Shown: one piece after another, positions 9,085 through 17,489 of the stretch
How positions within the stretch are numbered: the stretch's first letter is position 1
Layout: every line of letters starts with the position of its first letter
Assembly (NCBI RefSeq): GCF_021568695.1
Contig: NZ_JAKGTI010000003.1
Coordinates: 336,043 to 400,042, forward strand
Direction: 5' to 3'
DNA from: Maritalea mediterranea
GTDB taxonomy: Bacteria > Pseudomonadota > Alphaproteobacteria > Rhizobiales > Devosiaceae
DNA: 64,000 nt
The notes under the pieces: generated by a model
Seen by the model: only the letters and a program-made list of their open reading frames with translations
Databases searched by the model: none
What the model was told of the DNA's origin: nothing
Position numbers and translations under genes: made by a program

Positions 9085-10113
9085 TTATTGTGAAAAATCG
9101 CCCTCATTTTCTGCTGAAAGTGCATTTTCCAGTTCCTGCATATCTTCAGGCAGCGGGGCAGTGAAGCGCATTTTCTCGCCAGAGGTGGGGTGTTCAAAGC
9201 CCAATAGTGCGGCGTGCAACGCTTGTCGGTTCAACCCCTTGAGAGCCATTTGGGCTGGCATGGGCAGGTTGCGCTTTTTGCTGTCTACCCCGGCGCCATA
9301 GGCGGCATCGCCCAACAAGGGGTGCCCCAGATGCGCCATATGCACGCGGATCTGGTGAGTGCGCCCGGTTTCCAGCCGACATTTAACACGCGAGACGGTC
9401 CATTTGTGCCCCCCAAACACTTGGTCGAGCTTGAAATGAGTGATGGCGTTGCGTCCACCGGATTTCAGCACGGCCTGTTTGATGCGGTTTTTCGGATCGC
9501 GGCCAATCAGTGTTTCGATCTTGCCTTTGTCCGGGCGCGGCTCGCCCCACACCAGCGCCAGATATTCGCGCTCCAGCGGGCCGGTGCGGCCATGATCAGC
9601 AAATTGTGCGGCGAGATGGTTGTGGGCCTGCTCGGTTTTGGCCACTACCATCACGCCGGTGGTGTCCTTATCCAAACGGTGGACAATGCCGGGGCGCTTG
9701 ACGCCGCCGATGCCGGACAGGCTGTCGCCGCAATGATGGAGCAGGGCATTGACCAGCGTGCCTTCTTCGCTGCCCGGGGCCGGGTGCACGACCATGTTCG
9801 CTGCCTTATTGACCACAATCAGCGCATCATCTTCAAATAAAACGTCCAGTTCCATCTGCTGTGCCGCAGGGACAGCATCAATGGGCTGGGGTAAAGTCAG
9901 GCAAATCTGCTGATCTTGTTTGACGCGGTATTTCGGCTCGCTTATGGTCGCGCCATCAATGGTGAGGGTCTTTTGCCGGATCAGGTCTTGGCAGCGTGAG
10001 CGGCTGATCTCTTCGGCGAAATGAGCCACCACCACATCCAGCCGTTTGCCAGACCATTCCGGCGGCACGGTAAAGTTAAGCATATTTTGTGCGTCCGAGG
10101 AGCTTGCGGTCAT
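9085..10113 (-). CDS. rluD: RluA-family 23S rRNA pseudouridine synthase (RluD-like)
   Basis: The enzyme isomerises uridines to pseudouridine in large-subunit rRNA. It has an N-terminal S4 RNA-binding domain (residues ~20-75, SGKRLDVVVAHFAEEISRSR) and a catalytic domain with the signature GIVHRLDKDTTGVMVVAKT, whose catalytic aspartate is D148. Downstream are the family blocks KSGGRNAITHF and ETGRTHQIRVHMAHLGHPLL. At 342 residues it has normal RluC/RluD length. RluD is the likeliest member, but the exact target uridines cannot be read from sequence. The start codon overlaps, head to head, the start of the next gene on the plus strand; an internal ATG at 10083 is an alternative. Confidence 0.9.
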   Translation of the reverse strand: MTASSSDAQNMLNFTVPPEWSGKRLDVVVAHFAEEISRSRCQDLIRQKTLTIDGATISEPKYRVKQDQQICLTLPQPIDAVPAAQQMELDVLFEDDALIVVNKAANMVVHPAPGSEEGTLVNALLHHCGDSLSGIGGVKRPGIVHRLDKDTTGVMVVAKTEQAHNHLAAQFADHGRTGPLEREYLALVWGEPRPDKGKIETLIGRDPKNRIKQAVLKSGGRNAITHFKLDQVFGGHKWTVSRVKCRLETGRTHQIRVHMAHLGHPLLGDAAYGAGVDSKKRNLPMPAQMALKGLNRQALHAALLGFEHPTSGEKMRFTAPLPEDMQELENALSAENEGDFSQ

Positions 10114-10468
10114 GTCAAATACTGGTCCTAATCAAGATCAGCCCAAAGAAGAGCTTACACCCGAAGCCGAGGCGGTGATCAACCGGGCCCGTCGGTCTTT
10201 CGGTGTGTCGATCATGGTGATGTTGGTGGGCTTTATCGCTGTTGCGGGCGCGCTTGTCTATCGGGTGATGCAAAATTCTGGTGCCGATCAATATCAGGCG
10301 CAAACCATTGCCTTGCCCCAGGGCGCTGAAGTGCGCAATGCGGTCGCGCAATCTGGCACCATCACCTTGACGCTGGATGTTGATGGCGAAACCATCGTGC
10401 GCATTGTGGATGCCAAAACCGGCACGGTGTTGCAAGATATTAGCTTTACGCCGGAATTGGCAGACTAA
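10112..10468 (+). CDS. Small single-pass membrane protein (DUF6476-like)
   Basis: This 118-residue protein has a charged N-terminus, one membrane span at ~33-53 (FGVSIMVMLVGFIAVAGALV) and a C-terminal periplasmic stretch of beta-strand character (TITLTLDVDGETIVRIVDA). Size, topology and the position divergent to rluD resemble the DUF6476 family of alphaproteobacteria, but I assign this from memory of context rather than from a search. GAGGAG sits ten bases before the ATG at 10112, which is better supported than the longer frame opening at 10046. The ATG shares bases with the rluD start (CATG), so the two genes must be transcribed from promoters inside each other. Function unknown. Confidence 0.75.
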   Translation: MSNTGPNQDQPKEELTPEAEAVINRARRSFGVSIMVMLVGFIAVAGALVYRVMQNSGADQYQAQTIALPQGAEVRNAVAQSGTITLTLDVDGETIVRIVDAKTGTVLQDISFTPELAD

Positions 10469-10473
10469 GCCGA

Positions 10474-11637
10474 TTATTGGTGGCCTGCGACGCGCTTAAG
10501 TGCGTCCATGCGGTCTGAAACGCGTCCGGTGCTTTCGGTTTCCGTCTCAGGTGTGTCCAGTTCCTCTAACCCGCCATCGGCATATTTGCGCACCCGGTCA
10601 AACAGGCTCTCTTCCTGTTCGATGGTTTCGTGGGCATCATTTGCATAAACAATGTGGCTGACGTCTACAGCGAGGTCTTCAAGCCGTCGGCGCATGGCCT
10701 CATGGTCGGCGTTTTTGCGATCAAAATTGGCCAGAATGTCTTCCTCAATATCTTTGAGGCGACCCCCAATGTCTTCCAGCTCATCTTCCAGCGACAATTC
10801 GTGCGCCAAGCTTTGGGGCGCTGCTTCTGCCAGCTCGGTAAACGGCATCGATTCAGACGTTGAAGCGGCATCATCTTTCAGCCCCTCCTCACTGAGGCGT
10901 TTGAAGCGCTCGGCAGTGATGCGGATTTGCGCTTCGGCCTCGTCGATCAGGTCGGGAATGCCCTTATCCAGCAAATCCTCAGCTGAAAGCTTATATTTTG
11001 CCTTGATCTGTTTGATCTGTTCAATGCTGGCCTGAAAGCGTTTTTCCAAATTGTCAGCGCGCTGCTTTTGCACCTGCACCGCGTTGAGCAGATTGCCGGT
11101 GTCGCGATCATAGTCGCCGGTCAACTTGGCCTCGTTAAAGGCAGAGATGGTGGCGGAGTTGGCGATATTGGCCACGGCGCGGGCTTCGTCCAGCTCCTGG
11201 ATCTTGTCGGCGAGATCGCGTTCGCGGGCCCGCAGGCGCTGCGACAGGTTGGTGGTTTCCACCTCGTAGGCGCGCACCTGATCGCGCAGGCTCTCGTTCC
11301 GCTCCTCCAACTCATCGGCAATCGCGATGGCTTCATCATATTCGCGGGTTTGAAGCTCCAGCGTTTCGCGCATTTCGGTGAGTTCATTCAAATGTGCAGC
11401 GCGCTTGTTGCGCAAATCGTCGAGTTGAAGCTCCAGCTTGCGCATGTTCAGCGCATATTTGGCGCGCAACTGGTCTTTTTCGGCTTTGAATTCGGTAAGG
11501 GTGACCGGGGTGGCGGCAGCGATCCGCCGCTTGGTCAAGCGCACGGCGCGACGCCACACGGATGGCATGATCAGCAAAGCAAGAATTGATGCGCAAAGAA
11601 AGCCCAATGCGGCAAACATCAAATTCTCGATCAACAT
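10474..11637 (-). CDS. Membrane-anchored coiled-coil protein of unknown function
   Basis: I do not recognise a characterised family. The 387-residue protein opens with a hydrophobic anchor (LMFAALGFLCASILALLIM, residues ~6-24) and a basic stop-transfer stretch (RRAVRLTKRR). A long, heptad-rich alpha-helical region follows, full of Glu, Arg, Lys and Leu, from ~50 to at least 230 and again near 270-340. This predicts an inner-membrane protein with a cytoplasmic coiled coil, the shape of scaffold or cell-division accessory proteins; no function can be assigned. It converges with the small membrane protein gene (5 bp gap) and lies downstream of the eipA-like gene on the same strand, separated by ~177 bp. 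Confidence 0.8.
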   Translation of the reverse strand: MLIENLMFAALGFLCASILALLIMPSVWRRAVRLTKRRIAAATPVTLTEFKAEKDQLRAKYALNMRKLELQLDDLRNKRAAHLNELTEMRETLELQTREYDEAIAIADELEERNESLRDQVRAYEVETTNLSQRLRARERDLADKIQELDEARAVANIANSATISAFNEAKLTGDYDRDTGNLLNAVQVQKQRADNLEKRFQASIEQIKQIKAKYKLSAEDLLDKGIPDLIDEAEAQIRITAERFKRLSEEGLKDDAASTSESMPFTELAEAAPQSLAHELSLEDELEDIGGRLKDIEEDILANFDRKNADHEAMRRRLEDLAVDVSHIVYANDAHETIEQEESLFDRVRKYADGGLEELDTPETETESTGRVSDRMDALKRVAGHQ

Positions 11638-11814
11638 GCACTCACTCCTTGAAGCTGCGCATAGGGCTGCGCAGGCGTCATTGACTTATTTCTATATGGT
11701 GCAGTTTACAAGAAATAACAGGTCAGGTCACCACTTCATCACTAAATAGTTAACTGCGGTGACCTGCAACAATGCTAAGAAAAGTCGAGCTTTTGGCCCG
11801 ATCTTGCGCTGGTC

Positions 11815-12387
11815 TTAGAGCGGGTTCCATGTGGGTTGTTGGGTGAATTTCAGATAGCCTACATTCACGCCCAGCCGGGCCCCTACGCCGGAGCGGATCG
11901 GGACGATATAGACGTCTTTATACTTCATCACCGTCATGCCGATGCCGCCCACCATATAGGCGGAGCCTTCCACGCCGGGATAACGGCCGTAAATGGCATC
12001 TGTTGAGGGGAGATTATAAACCAACATCATGGTTTTGGAGCCATCTGCACCAATATCGAAGCCTAGGGTTGGGCCTTGCCAGAACAGGGAATGATTGCCT
12101 GCGTTTTTGGTATAGAGCTGACCCTCGCCATAGCGGACCCCGCCAAACAGAGCGGCAGAGCCTTCCTGGCCCAGAATGTAACCGTTGGGCAGGCCATATT
12201 GAGAAACAGCACGTTCTACCACGGAGGCGAGACCTTGCGAGACTTTGCCGAAGAATTGACCGCCTGCATTCACCAATTCGTCGGTGGAATAATTGTCAGA
12301 GAGCGCTCCAGACTGGGCCTGAGCACCTAAGGGGGCCAATGTCAGGGTTAAAAGTATTGAGATCAATAAAGCGAAGCGTTTCACCAT
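11815..12387 (-). CDS. eipA: DUF1134 envelope protein, EipA-like
   Basis: The mature part matches DUF1134, the family of Brucella EipA, a periplasmic beta-barrel protein needed for envelope integrity. Recognisable segments are YSTDELVNAGGQFFGKVSQG, YILGQEGSAALFGGVRYGEG and the glycine-rich C-terminal half ending in LGVNVGYLKFTQQ. A signal peptide (MVKRFALLISILLTLTLAP, cut after AQA) supports the ATG at 12387 over the longer frame opening at 12480. Length is 190 residues, typical of the family. It stands alone, divergent from the YHS gene. EipA function is known from Brucella; its role here is inferred. Confidence 0.88.
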   Translation of the reverse strand: MVKRFALLISILLTLTLAPLGAQAQSGALSDNYSTDELVNAGGQFFGKVSQGLASVVERAVSQYGLPNGYILGQEGSAALFGGVRYGEGQLYTKNAGNHSLFWQGPTLGFDIGADGSKTMMLVYNLPSTDAIYGRYPGVEGSAYMVGGIGMTVMKYKDVYIVPIRSGVGARLGVNVGYLKFTQQPTWNPL

Positions 12388-12537
12388 TACACTCGTGGTC
12401 CTTTGGCTTTTTTGCTGCTTTAGCCTCCCCCGCAGAAGGTTTAAAGCAAAAGAGTGGTATTGCATTAACCTTGGCGACACTCCTTTTGGTTAGAGTGTTA
12501 CCGATTGCAACCAGAATAGATGCAAATCAAGGCAATG

Positions 12538-13050
12538 ATGCGGCAATTTGGTAAACAAACATTAACGATTAGAGGGCTTTGGGCCATTTTTTCTTTGGTT
12601 CTTGGTGCCTGTTTACTTGTGGCCCCCGCCGCCGCCAACACCGAGCGATATATCCTGGATATCTATGTGACAAATCCGCTTTCGGGCTCTGCTATTGAGG
12701 GCATGGATCCGGTGAGTTACTTCACCGAAGATGAGCCATTGGTCGGCACCCCAAAATTTGAATATGAGTGGCAGGGCGTGTCCTGGTTTTTCGCCAGCGA
12801 GGCCAACAAGAGGGTGTTTATGGCCTCACCAGAAAGCTATGCCCCGCAGTTTGGCGGTTATGGGTTGGCTGGCGTGGCCCGCGGATATTTGTCTAAGGGC
12901 AACCCGCGCATCTATGTGATCCATAATCAGCGCCTCTATCTTTTCTACTCTCCCGGCAATCGGGAAGCTTTCTTGTTGGAAAAAGCGGCTATGCTCAATT
13001 ACGCAGTGCAGAATTGGGCTGGGCTCAAGGTGCGTTTGGCCCGGCGCTAA
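12538..13050 (+). CDS. Exported YHS-domain protein
   Basis: This ~170-residue protein carries an N-terminal signal or anchor (LWAIFSLVLGACLLVAPAA) followed by a YHS-like domain: GMDPVSYF, then PKFEYEWQGVSWFFASEANK, then a PESYAPQFGGYGLAGVARG block. Family members are thought to bind metals. The block that often reads YGGYCA here reads FGGYGL, so the cysteine seen in many relatives is missing and metal binding is doubtful. I chose the ATG at 12538 because AAGG lies five bases before it; ATGs at 12520 and 12535 are alternatives. It diverges from the eipA-like gene and precedes chpT after ~136 bp. Function unknown. Confidence 0.8.
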   Translation: MRQFGKQTLTIRGLWAIFSLVLGACLLVAPAAANTERYILDIYVTNPLSGSAIEGMDPVSYFTEDEPLVGTPKFEYEWQGVSWFFASEANKRVFMASPESYAPQFGGYGLAGVARGYLSKGNPRIYVIHNQRLYLFYSPGNREAFLLEKAAMLNYAVQNWAGLKVRLARR

Positions 13051-13186
13051 GGGTTATATTCCGCGAAAAATCACAGGATTTTCAGCATTGAGTGTTGCTC
13101 CACACCCATGTGCGGGTAAAACTTGGGGCAACCGAATCGCGCATCAGACGGTCTGTGGCGCGGTCAACCAGCTTTAAGGAATGAAA

Positions 13187-13837
13187 ATGGCGGATATTGT
13201 GCAATTGAGCGGACCAGATCTTGCGGCCATGCTGTGCTCGCGGGTGTGCCATGATTTGATTAGTCCGGTGGGGGCAATTGGCAATGGGTTGGAAGTGCTG
13301 AGCGACCCGGATCAAGCGGAAATGGCGGACTTTGCTCAGGAGCTGATCAATAATTCCGCCAAGCAAGCGCGGGCCAAGCTTGAATTTGCCCGTTTGGCAT
13401 TTGGCGCGTCATCCACGCAAGGCACCGAGATCGATACACGCGACGCTGAAAAAGTGGCGCTGGGTTATATGGATGGCGAGAAGGCAGATATTGAGTGGAA
13501 TATTGATCCGGTTCTGCTGCCGAAAAACAAGGTGAAGTTGCTGCTCAATATGGTGTTGTTGGCTGCAGGTGCAGTGCCCCGGGGCGGCAATATTGTGGTG
13601 TCATTGGATGACGCGGCACCGGAAGATCAGGGCTTTAAAATCCGTGCCACCGGGCCGAAAACCTTTATTCCGCGCGGCAATGTCGCCTTGTTGAATGGTG
13701 TGCCGGAAGATGGACGCGTGGATGCGCAGGTGATCCAACCTTTTTATACCGGGCTGCTGGCCCGTGAAAGCGGCCTGAAAATCAGGCTCGAGCTGGTGGA
13801 TGAAGCGGTGGAGTTTGACGCCTACGCGGCGAAGTAA
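13187..13837 (+). CDS. chpT: Histidine phosphotransferase ChpT
   Basis: ChpT relays phosphate from the hybrid kinase CckA to the regulators CtrA and CpdR, controlling the alphaproteobacterial cell cycle. The 216-residue protein has the DHp-like helical hairpin with the phosphorylated histidine in SRVCHDLISPVGAIGNGLE (H22), then a degenerate ATPase-like domain (GNIVVSLDD, RGNVALLNG, QPFYTGLLARESGL) that no longer binds ATP in known members. An AAGGA ribosome site lies six bases before the ATG at 13187; the ATG at 13181 is too close to it. The gene ends in a strong terminator that separates it from cheA. ctrA lies 7 kb away; no cckA is visible in the window. Confidence 0.92.
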   Translation: MADIVQLSGPDLAAMLCSRVCHDLISPVGAIGNGLEVLSDPDQAEMADFAQELINNSAKQARAKLEFARLAFGASSTQGTEIDTRDAEKVALGYMDGEKADIEWNIDPVLLPKNKVKLLLNMVLLAAGAVPRGGNIVVSLDDAAPEDQGFKIRATGPKTFIPRGNVALLNGVPEDGRVDAQVIQPFYTGLLARESGLKIRLELVDEAVEFDAYAAK

Positions 13838-13860
13838 TTCCACCCGATAGAACATTAGAT

Positions 13861-13897
13861 ACGGCCCCTAAGTACGACTACTTAGGGGCCGTTTTTT
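13861..13897 (+). terminator. Rho-independent terminator after chpT
   Basis: A perfect 14-bp stem (ACGGCCCCTAAGTA paired with its complement) with a CGAC loop runs from 13861 to 13892 and is followed by six T. It lies about 25 bp after the chpT stop and isolates chpT from the chemotaxis operon. Confidence 0.93.
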
Positions 13898-13968
13898 CAA
13901 TGTCTCCTTAACCGTTCTGGCGCAGGCTGATCGCATATTTAGTGTGATTTTGCCCGGTGTGTAGGCCT

Positions 13969-16626
13969 ATGGACGAGTTGATTAGTGACTTTATTATTGA
14001 ATCCGGCGAGAGCCTTGAGCAGATCGACGCCGCACTGGTGGCGTTTGAGCAGCACCCCAAAGATCAGGATATTTTGCGGCAAGTGTTTCGGCTGGTGCAC
14101 ACGATCAAGGGCACCTGCGGGTTTTTGGAGCTGACCCGGCTGGAAGCGCTGACCCATGCCGCCGAAAATCTGATGGGCCGCTATCGCGATGGACTGCCCC
14201 CCACCGATGAGGGGGTGAACACCATTCTCACGGTGATTGATCAGATCAAGGCGCATCTAGATCATATGCGCGCCCATGATGGCGCGGAGTCGGACGGCAA
14301 TGATCAGGCCTTGATTGATGCGCTGAACCGGCTGGCTGAAGAAGGCACTGCGGAAGAAGATCAATTTGGTGATCAGGCGCCCTTTGAGGGCGCGACTGAA
14401 ACAACAGCAGCACCGCAGCCGCTTGATCCGTTGGAAGAAGCCTTCCGCAATGCGCCAGGGCCGGATGATCCCCTGCCAATGCCCGCCGAGCCTGATGCTG
14501 CAGCATCCGCTCCCGTTGCGAAACCGGCAAAAGACCCTACAGCCGGGACGCCCCCGCAAGGGGCAATCCGGGTGCAGCTGGGGGTGCTCGAACAGTTGAT
14601 GACCATGGTGTCGGAACTGGTGCTGACCCGCAATCAGCTGATGGCGGTCAATCGCGAATTTGAAGATGCGCGTTATCATACGCCGTTGCAGCGCCTCTGC
14701 TCCGTCACGGCAGAGTTGCAGGACGGGGTGATGAAAACCCGGATGCAGCCGATTTCGGCCCTATGGCAGAAAATGCCGCGCATTGTGCGCGATTTGGGCA
14801 AAGAATTGGGCAAGCAGATCAGTTTGGAGATGAGCGGCGAAGAGACCGAACTGGACCGGCAAGTATTGGAGCAGATCAAAGACCCGCTCACGCATATGAT
14901 CCGCAATGCGGCGGATCATGGATTGGAGGAGCCGGGTGCGCGCGTGGCCGCGGGCAAGCCGGAGATGGGCAAAATTGAAATGAACGCTTTTCACAAGGGC
15001 GGGCAGATCGTGATTGAAATCCGCGATGATGGCCGCGGGCTGGACGCGAAAAAGCTCAAGCAAAAGGCGCAGGAGCGCGGGCTCGCCAATCCGGCGGAGC
15101 TGGACGCCATGTCCGACAGTCAGGCGCATCAATTGATTTTTCATCCCGGCTTTTCCACGGCGGAAGCGGTGACCAGCGTGTCGGGCCGCGGCGTGGGCAT
15201 GGATGTGGTGCGCACCAATGTCGAAATGATCGGCGGCACCATTGAATTGCAGTCCAGCCCCGGCGAAGGCACCTTGGTCAGCCTCAATATTCCGCTGACC
15301 CTGGCCATCGTGCCCGCCCTGATTGTCGCCAGCCATCAGGAACGCTTTGCCGTGCCGCAGCGGGCGGTGCGGGAGCTGGTGCGCATTGCCCCGAAGCAAA
15401 ATCGCAAAGTCGCTGTCCAGAATGAGGAGGACATGCAGCTGGAATGGGTGAATGGCGCGCAGGTTTTGCAATTGCGCGATCAATTATTGCCGGTATTGCG
15501 GTTGGACGAAGCGCTCGGCGTGCAAACCGCAACCGATAACGTGGATGGCGGTTTTGTCGTGGTGCTGGAAATCGGCGCGTTCCGCTTCGGCCTGTTGGTG
15601 GATGCGGTGTTCCACACCGAAGAAATTGTCGTGAAACCGATGGTAGGGGCGCTCAAAGAACTCAAGCATTTCTCCGGCACCACCATTTTGGGGGATGGCA
15701 GCGTGATCATGATTTTGGATGCGCCGGGCTTGGCGGCGCAGGTGACGCAAAGCGAGCTCAATGATCATGGTGCGCAGCAGGACATGGGGCAGGACCAACA
15801 GGGCGAGGATCGGGTTGAGCTGCTTTGCTTCATACTCGAGGGGGCGGGCCGAAAGGCGGTGCCGCTGTCGCTGATCCATCGGCTGGAACTGGTGGATTTG
15901 AGCCAGATCGAACAGGTGGGTGGCCGCTATACGCTGCAATATACCGAGCGGTTAATGCCGATCGTATTCTTGCGCGATCAGCAAATGAGCGACCTTCAGC
16001 GTTCACGACAAAAGCCGCTGCTGGTGTTTGAAGATCACGGCTTTATGCTGGGCATTGCGGTGGATCAGGTGCTTGATATCTGCAAAGCGCCACCGCATTA
16101 TGATCTGGACGGCGCCGGGCCGGGTTATCTGGGATCAGCCATCCTTGATGGCAAGGCCACGGAAATTCTCGATCTGGCACATTTTATGGCGCAAGAGCAT
16201 CCAAAATTGTTTGAGCGGCAGGGGCAAACCGCCACGCCGCAGCGGCAAAAGCTGCTCTATGCTGAAGACAGCGCCTTTTTCCGCAATATGCTGGTGCCGA
16301 TTTTTCAAAGCGCCGGTTATGAAGTGACTGTGTGCCATGATGGGCAGGAAGCCGTGGAGCGGGTGCAGGGCGGCGAAGCCTATGATTTGATCGTCACCGA
16401 CATCGAAATGCCAAGGCTGGACGGGTTCGGGCTGGCCAAGTCCATCGCCGACGCGCCCCATGCGGCGCAAACACCGATTATTGCGCTCACTTCTTATGAT
16501 GAGCCGGCGGCGCGGGATCAGGCCAAGGCGCTGGGCATGTCCGCCTATATTGCCAAGAATGATCGGGCGCGGCTCGACGATACACTGAGCCAGATGCGCA
16601 ACCGCATGGACCGGGATGTGGCCTGA
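13969..16626 (+). CDS. cheA: Chemotaxis histidine kinase CheA, hybrid with receiver domain
   Basis: CheA phosphorylates CheY and CheB in response to receptor arrays. Domains in order over 885 residues: an Hpt (P1) domain with H44 in VHTIKGTCGF; a Pro/Ala-rich linker at ~125-198 in place of a clear P2; the dimerisation helices from ~199; the ATPase domain with N-box MIRNAADHGLE (310-320), DDGRGLD (353-359) and GRGVGMD (406-412). Then come a CheW domain (~445-595), a second CheW-like region (~615-745), and a receiver domain (761-880) with phospho-acceptor D811 in VTDIEMP and K863. Extra CheW-like and receiver modules are unusual for a housekeeping CheA. The ATG at 13969 is preferred to an in-frame GTG at 13957. 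Confidence 0.94.
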   Translation: MDELISDFIIESGESLEQIDAALVAFEQHPKDQDILRQVFRLVHTIKGTCGFLELTRLEALTHAAENLMGRYRDGLPPTDEGVNTILTVIDQIKAHLDHMRAHDGAESDGNDQALIDALNRLAEEGTAEEDQFGDQAPFEGATETTAAPQPLDPLEEAFRNAPGPDDPLPMPAEPDAAASAPVAKPAKDPTAGTPPQGAIRVQLGVLEQLMTMVSELVLTRNQLMAVNREFEDARYHTPLQRLCSVTAELQDGVMKTRMQPISALWQKMPRIVRDLGKELGKQISLEMSGEETELDRQVLEQIKDPLTHMIRNAADHGLEEPGARVAAGKPEMGKIEMNAFHKGGQIVIEIRDDGRGLDAKKLKQKAQERGLANPAELDAMSDSQAHQLIFHPGFSTAEAVTSVSGRGVGMDVVRTNVEMIGGTIELQSSPGEGTLVSLNIPLTLAIVPALIVASHQERFAVPQRAVRELVRIAPKQNRKVAVQNEEDMQLEWVNGAQVLQLRDQLLPVLRLDEALGVQTATDNVDGGFVVVLEIGAFRFGLLVDAVFHTEEIVVKPMVGALKELKHFSGTTILGDGSVIMILDAPGLAAQVTQSELNDHGAQQDMGQDQQGEDRVELLCFILEGAGRKAVPLSLIHRLELVDLSQIEQVGGRYTLQYTERLMPIVFLRDQQMSDLQRSRQKPLLVFEDHGFMLGIAVDQVLDICKAPPHYDLDGAGPGYLGSAILDGKATEILDLAHFMAQEHPKLFERQGQTATPQRQKLLYAEDSAFFRNMLVPIFQSAGYEVTVCHDGQEAVERVQGGEAYDLIVTDIEMPRLDGFGLAKSIADAPHAAQTPIIALTSYDEPAARDQAKALGMSAYIAKNDRARLDDTLSQMRNRMDRDVA

Positions 16627-17081
16627 TGGGAGAACAGCCAATGCAAATTGTATGTTTTGACGTGTGCGGCCAGCATTTCGGCATGGAGGTCGGTTGGGTG
16701 AGCGATGTGCACAAGCTGGATGCGCTGACGCCCGTGCCCAGGGCACCCGAGATTGTGGCGGGGGTGCTCAACTTGCGGGGCCGTATTGTGCTGGCGCTTA
16801 ATCTGGCGCGTTATCTTGGCGGCGCACCAAAGGAAAAATCGGCACAATTGATGATAAATGTTCAATTTTTAAACGAATCGTATGGATTTTTGGTGGATAG
16901 TGTCAGCGACGTCGTTTCGCTCGCGCCGGATCAGGTGCAGGCGTGCCCGCACAATGTGGACCCGAAACTGGCCAGTTTTGCCCGGGGCACGGTGCGGCAT
17001 GAGGGGCGGATGATGAGTATATTGAACGTGGATGGCATGTTACAAAGCATGTTGTCACATGATTTGATGCATTGCGCGTAA
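16626..17081 (+). CDS. cheW: Chemotaxis coupling protein CheW
   Basis: CheW links receptors to CheA in signalling arrays. The 151-residue protein is one CheW domain: QIVCFDVCGQHFGMEVGWV, LTPVPRAPEIVAGVLNLRG, then RIVLALNLARYLG, and a C-terminal half ending FARGTVRHEGRMMSILNVD. The ATG at 16626 overlaps the cheA stop by one base; an ATG at 16641 has a GGGAG ribosome site eight bases upstream and could be the true start. It is the second gene of the cheA-cheW-cheY-cheB-cheR operon, with short gaps on both sides. Confidence 0.92.
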   Translation: MGEQPMQIVCFDVCGQHFGMEVGWVSDVHKLDALTPVPRAPEIVAGVLNLRGRIVLALNLARYLGGAPKEKSAQLMINVQFLNESYGFLVDSVSDVVSLAPDQVQACPHNVDPKLASFARGTVRHEGRMMSILNVDGMLQSMLSHDLMHCA

Positions 17082-17094
17082 GTTGGGGGAAGAA

Positions 17095-17460
17095 ATGAAA
17101 ACCTGCCTGATTGTTGATGACAGCACCGTTATCCGCAAAGTTGCGCGCCGCATTCTGGAAGAAATCGGCTTTGAGGTGGATGAGGCAGAAGACGGCAAAG
17201 AAGCCTTTGAAAAATGCACCCAAAATATGCCGGATACTATTTTGCTCGACTGGAACATGCCGGTTATGTCGGGCTTGGAATTTTTAAAAAAATTGCGGTC
17301 CTATGTCGGCGGTGAGATGCCAAAAATTGTGTTTTGCACCACCGAAAACGATATTGGCCACATCGCCATGGCGCTGAAAGCCGGGGCAGATGAATATATG
17401 ATGAAGCCTTTTGATCGCGAGATATTGGAAGGCAAGTTTCTGGGCCTCTACCAGAAATAA
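17095..17460 (+). CDS. cheY: Chemotaxis response regulator CheY
   Basis: CheY is a single-domain receiver that binds the flagellar switch (FliM/FliN) when phosphorylated by CheA. The 121-residue protein has the acidic pair D8/D9, phospho-acceptor D52 in LLDWNMPVMSG, the T/S position in FCTTEND, and K104 in MMKPFD. A GGGGGAAGAA ribosome site precedes the ATG at 17095. No output domain is present. It lies between cheW and cheB in the same operon, which supports a chemotaxis role over another stand-alone receiver. Confidence 0.93.
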   Translation: MKTCLIVDDSTVIRKVARRILEEIGFEVDEAEDGKEAFEKCTQNMPDTILLDWNMPVMSGLEFLKKLRSYVGGEMPKIVFCTTENDIGHIAMALKAGADEYMMKPFDREILEGKFLGLYQK

Positions 17461-17489
17461 GGGCGCTTAAGCCTTATTGGAGCACATGG

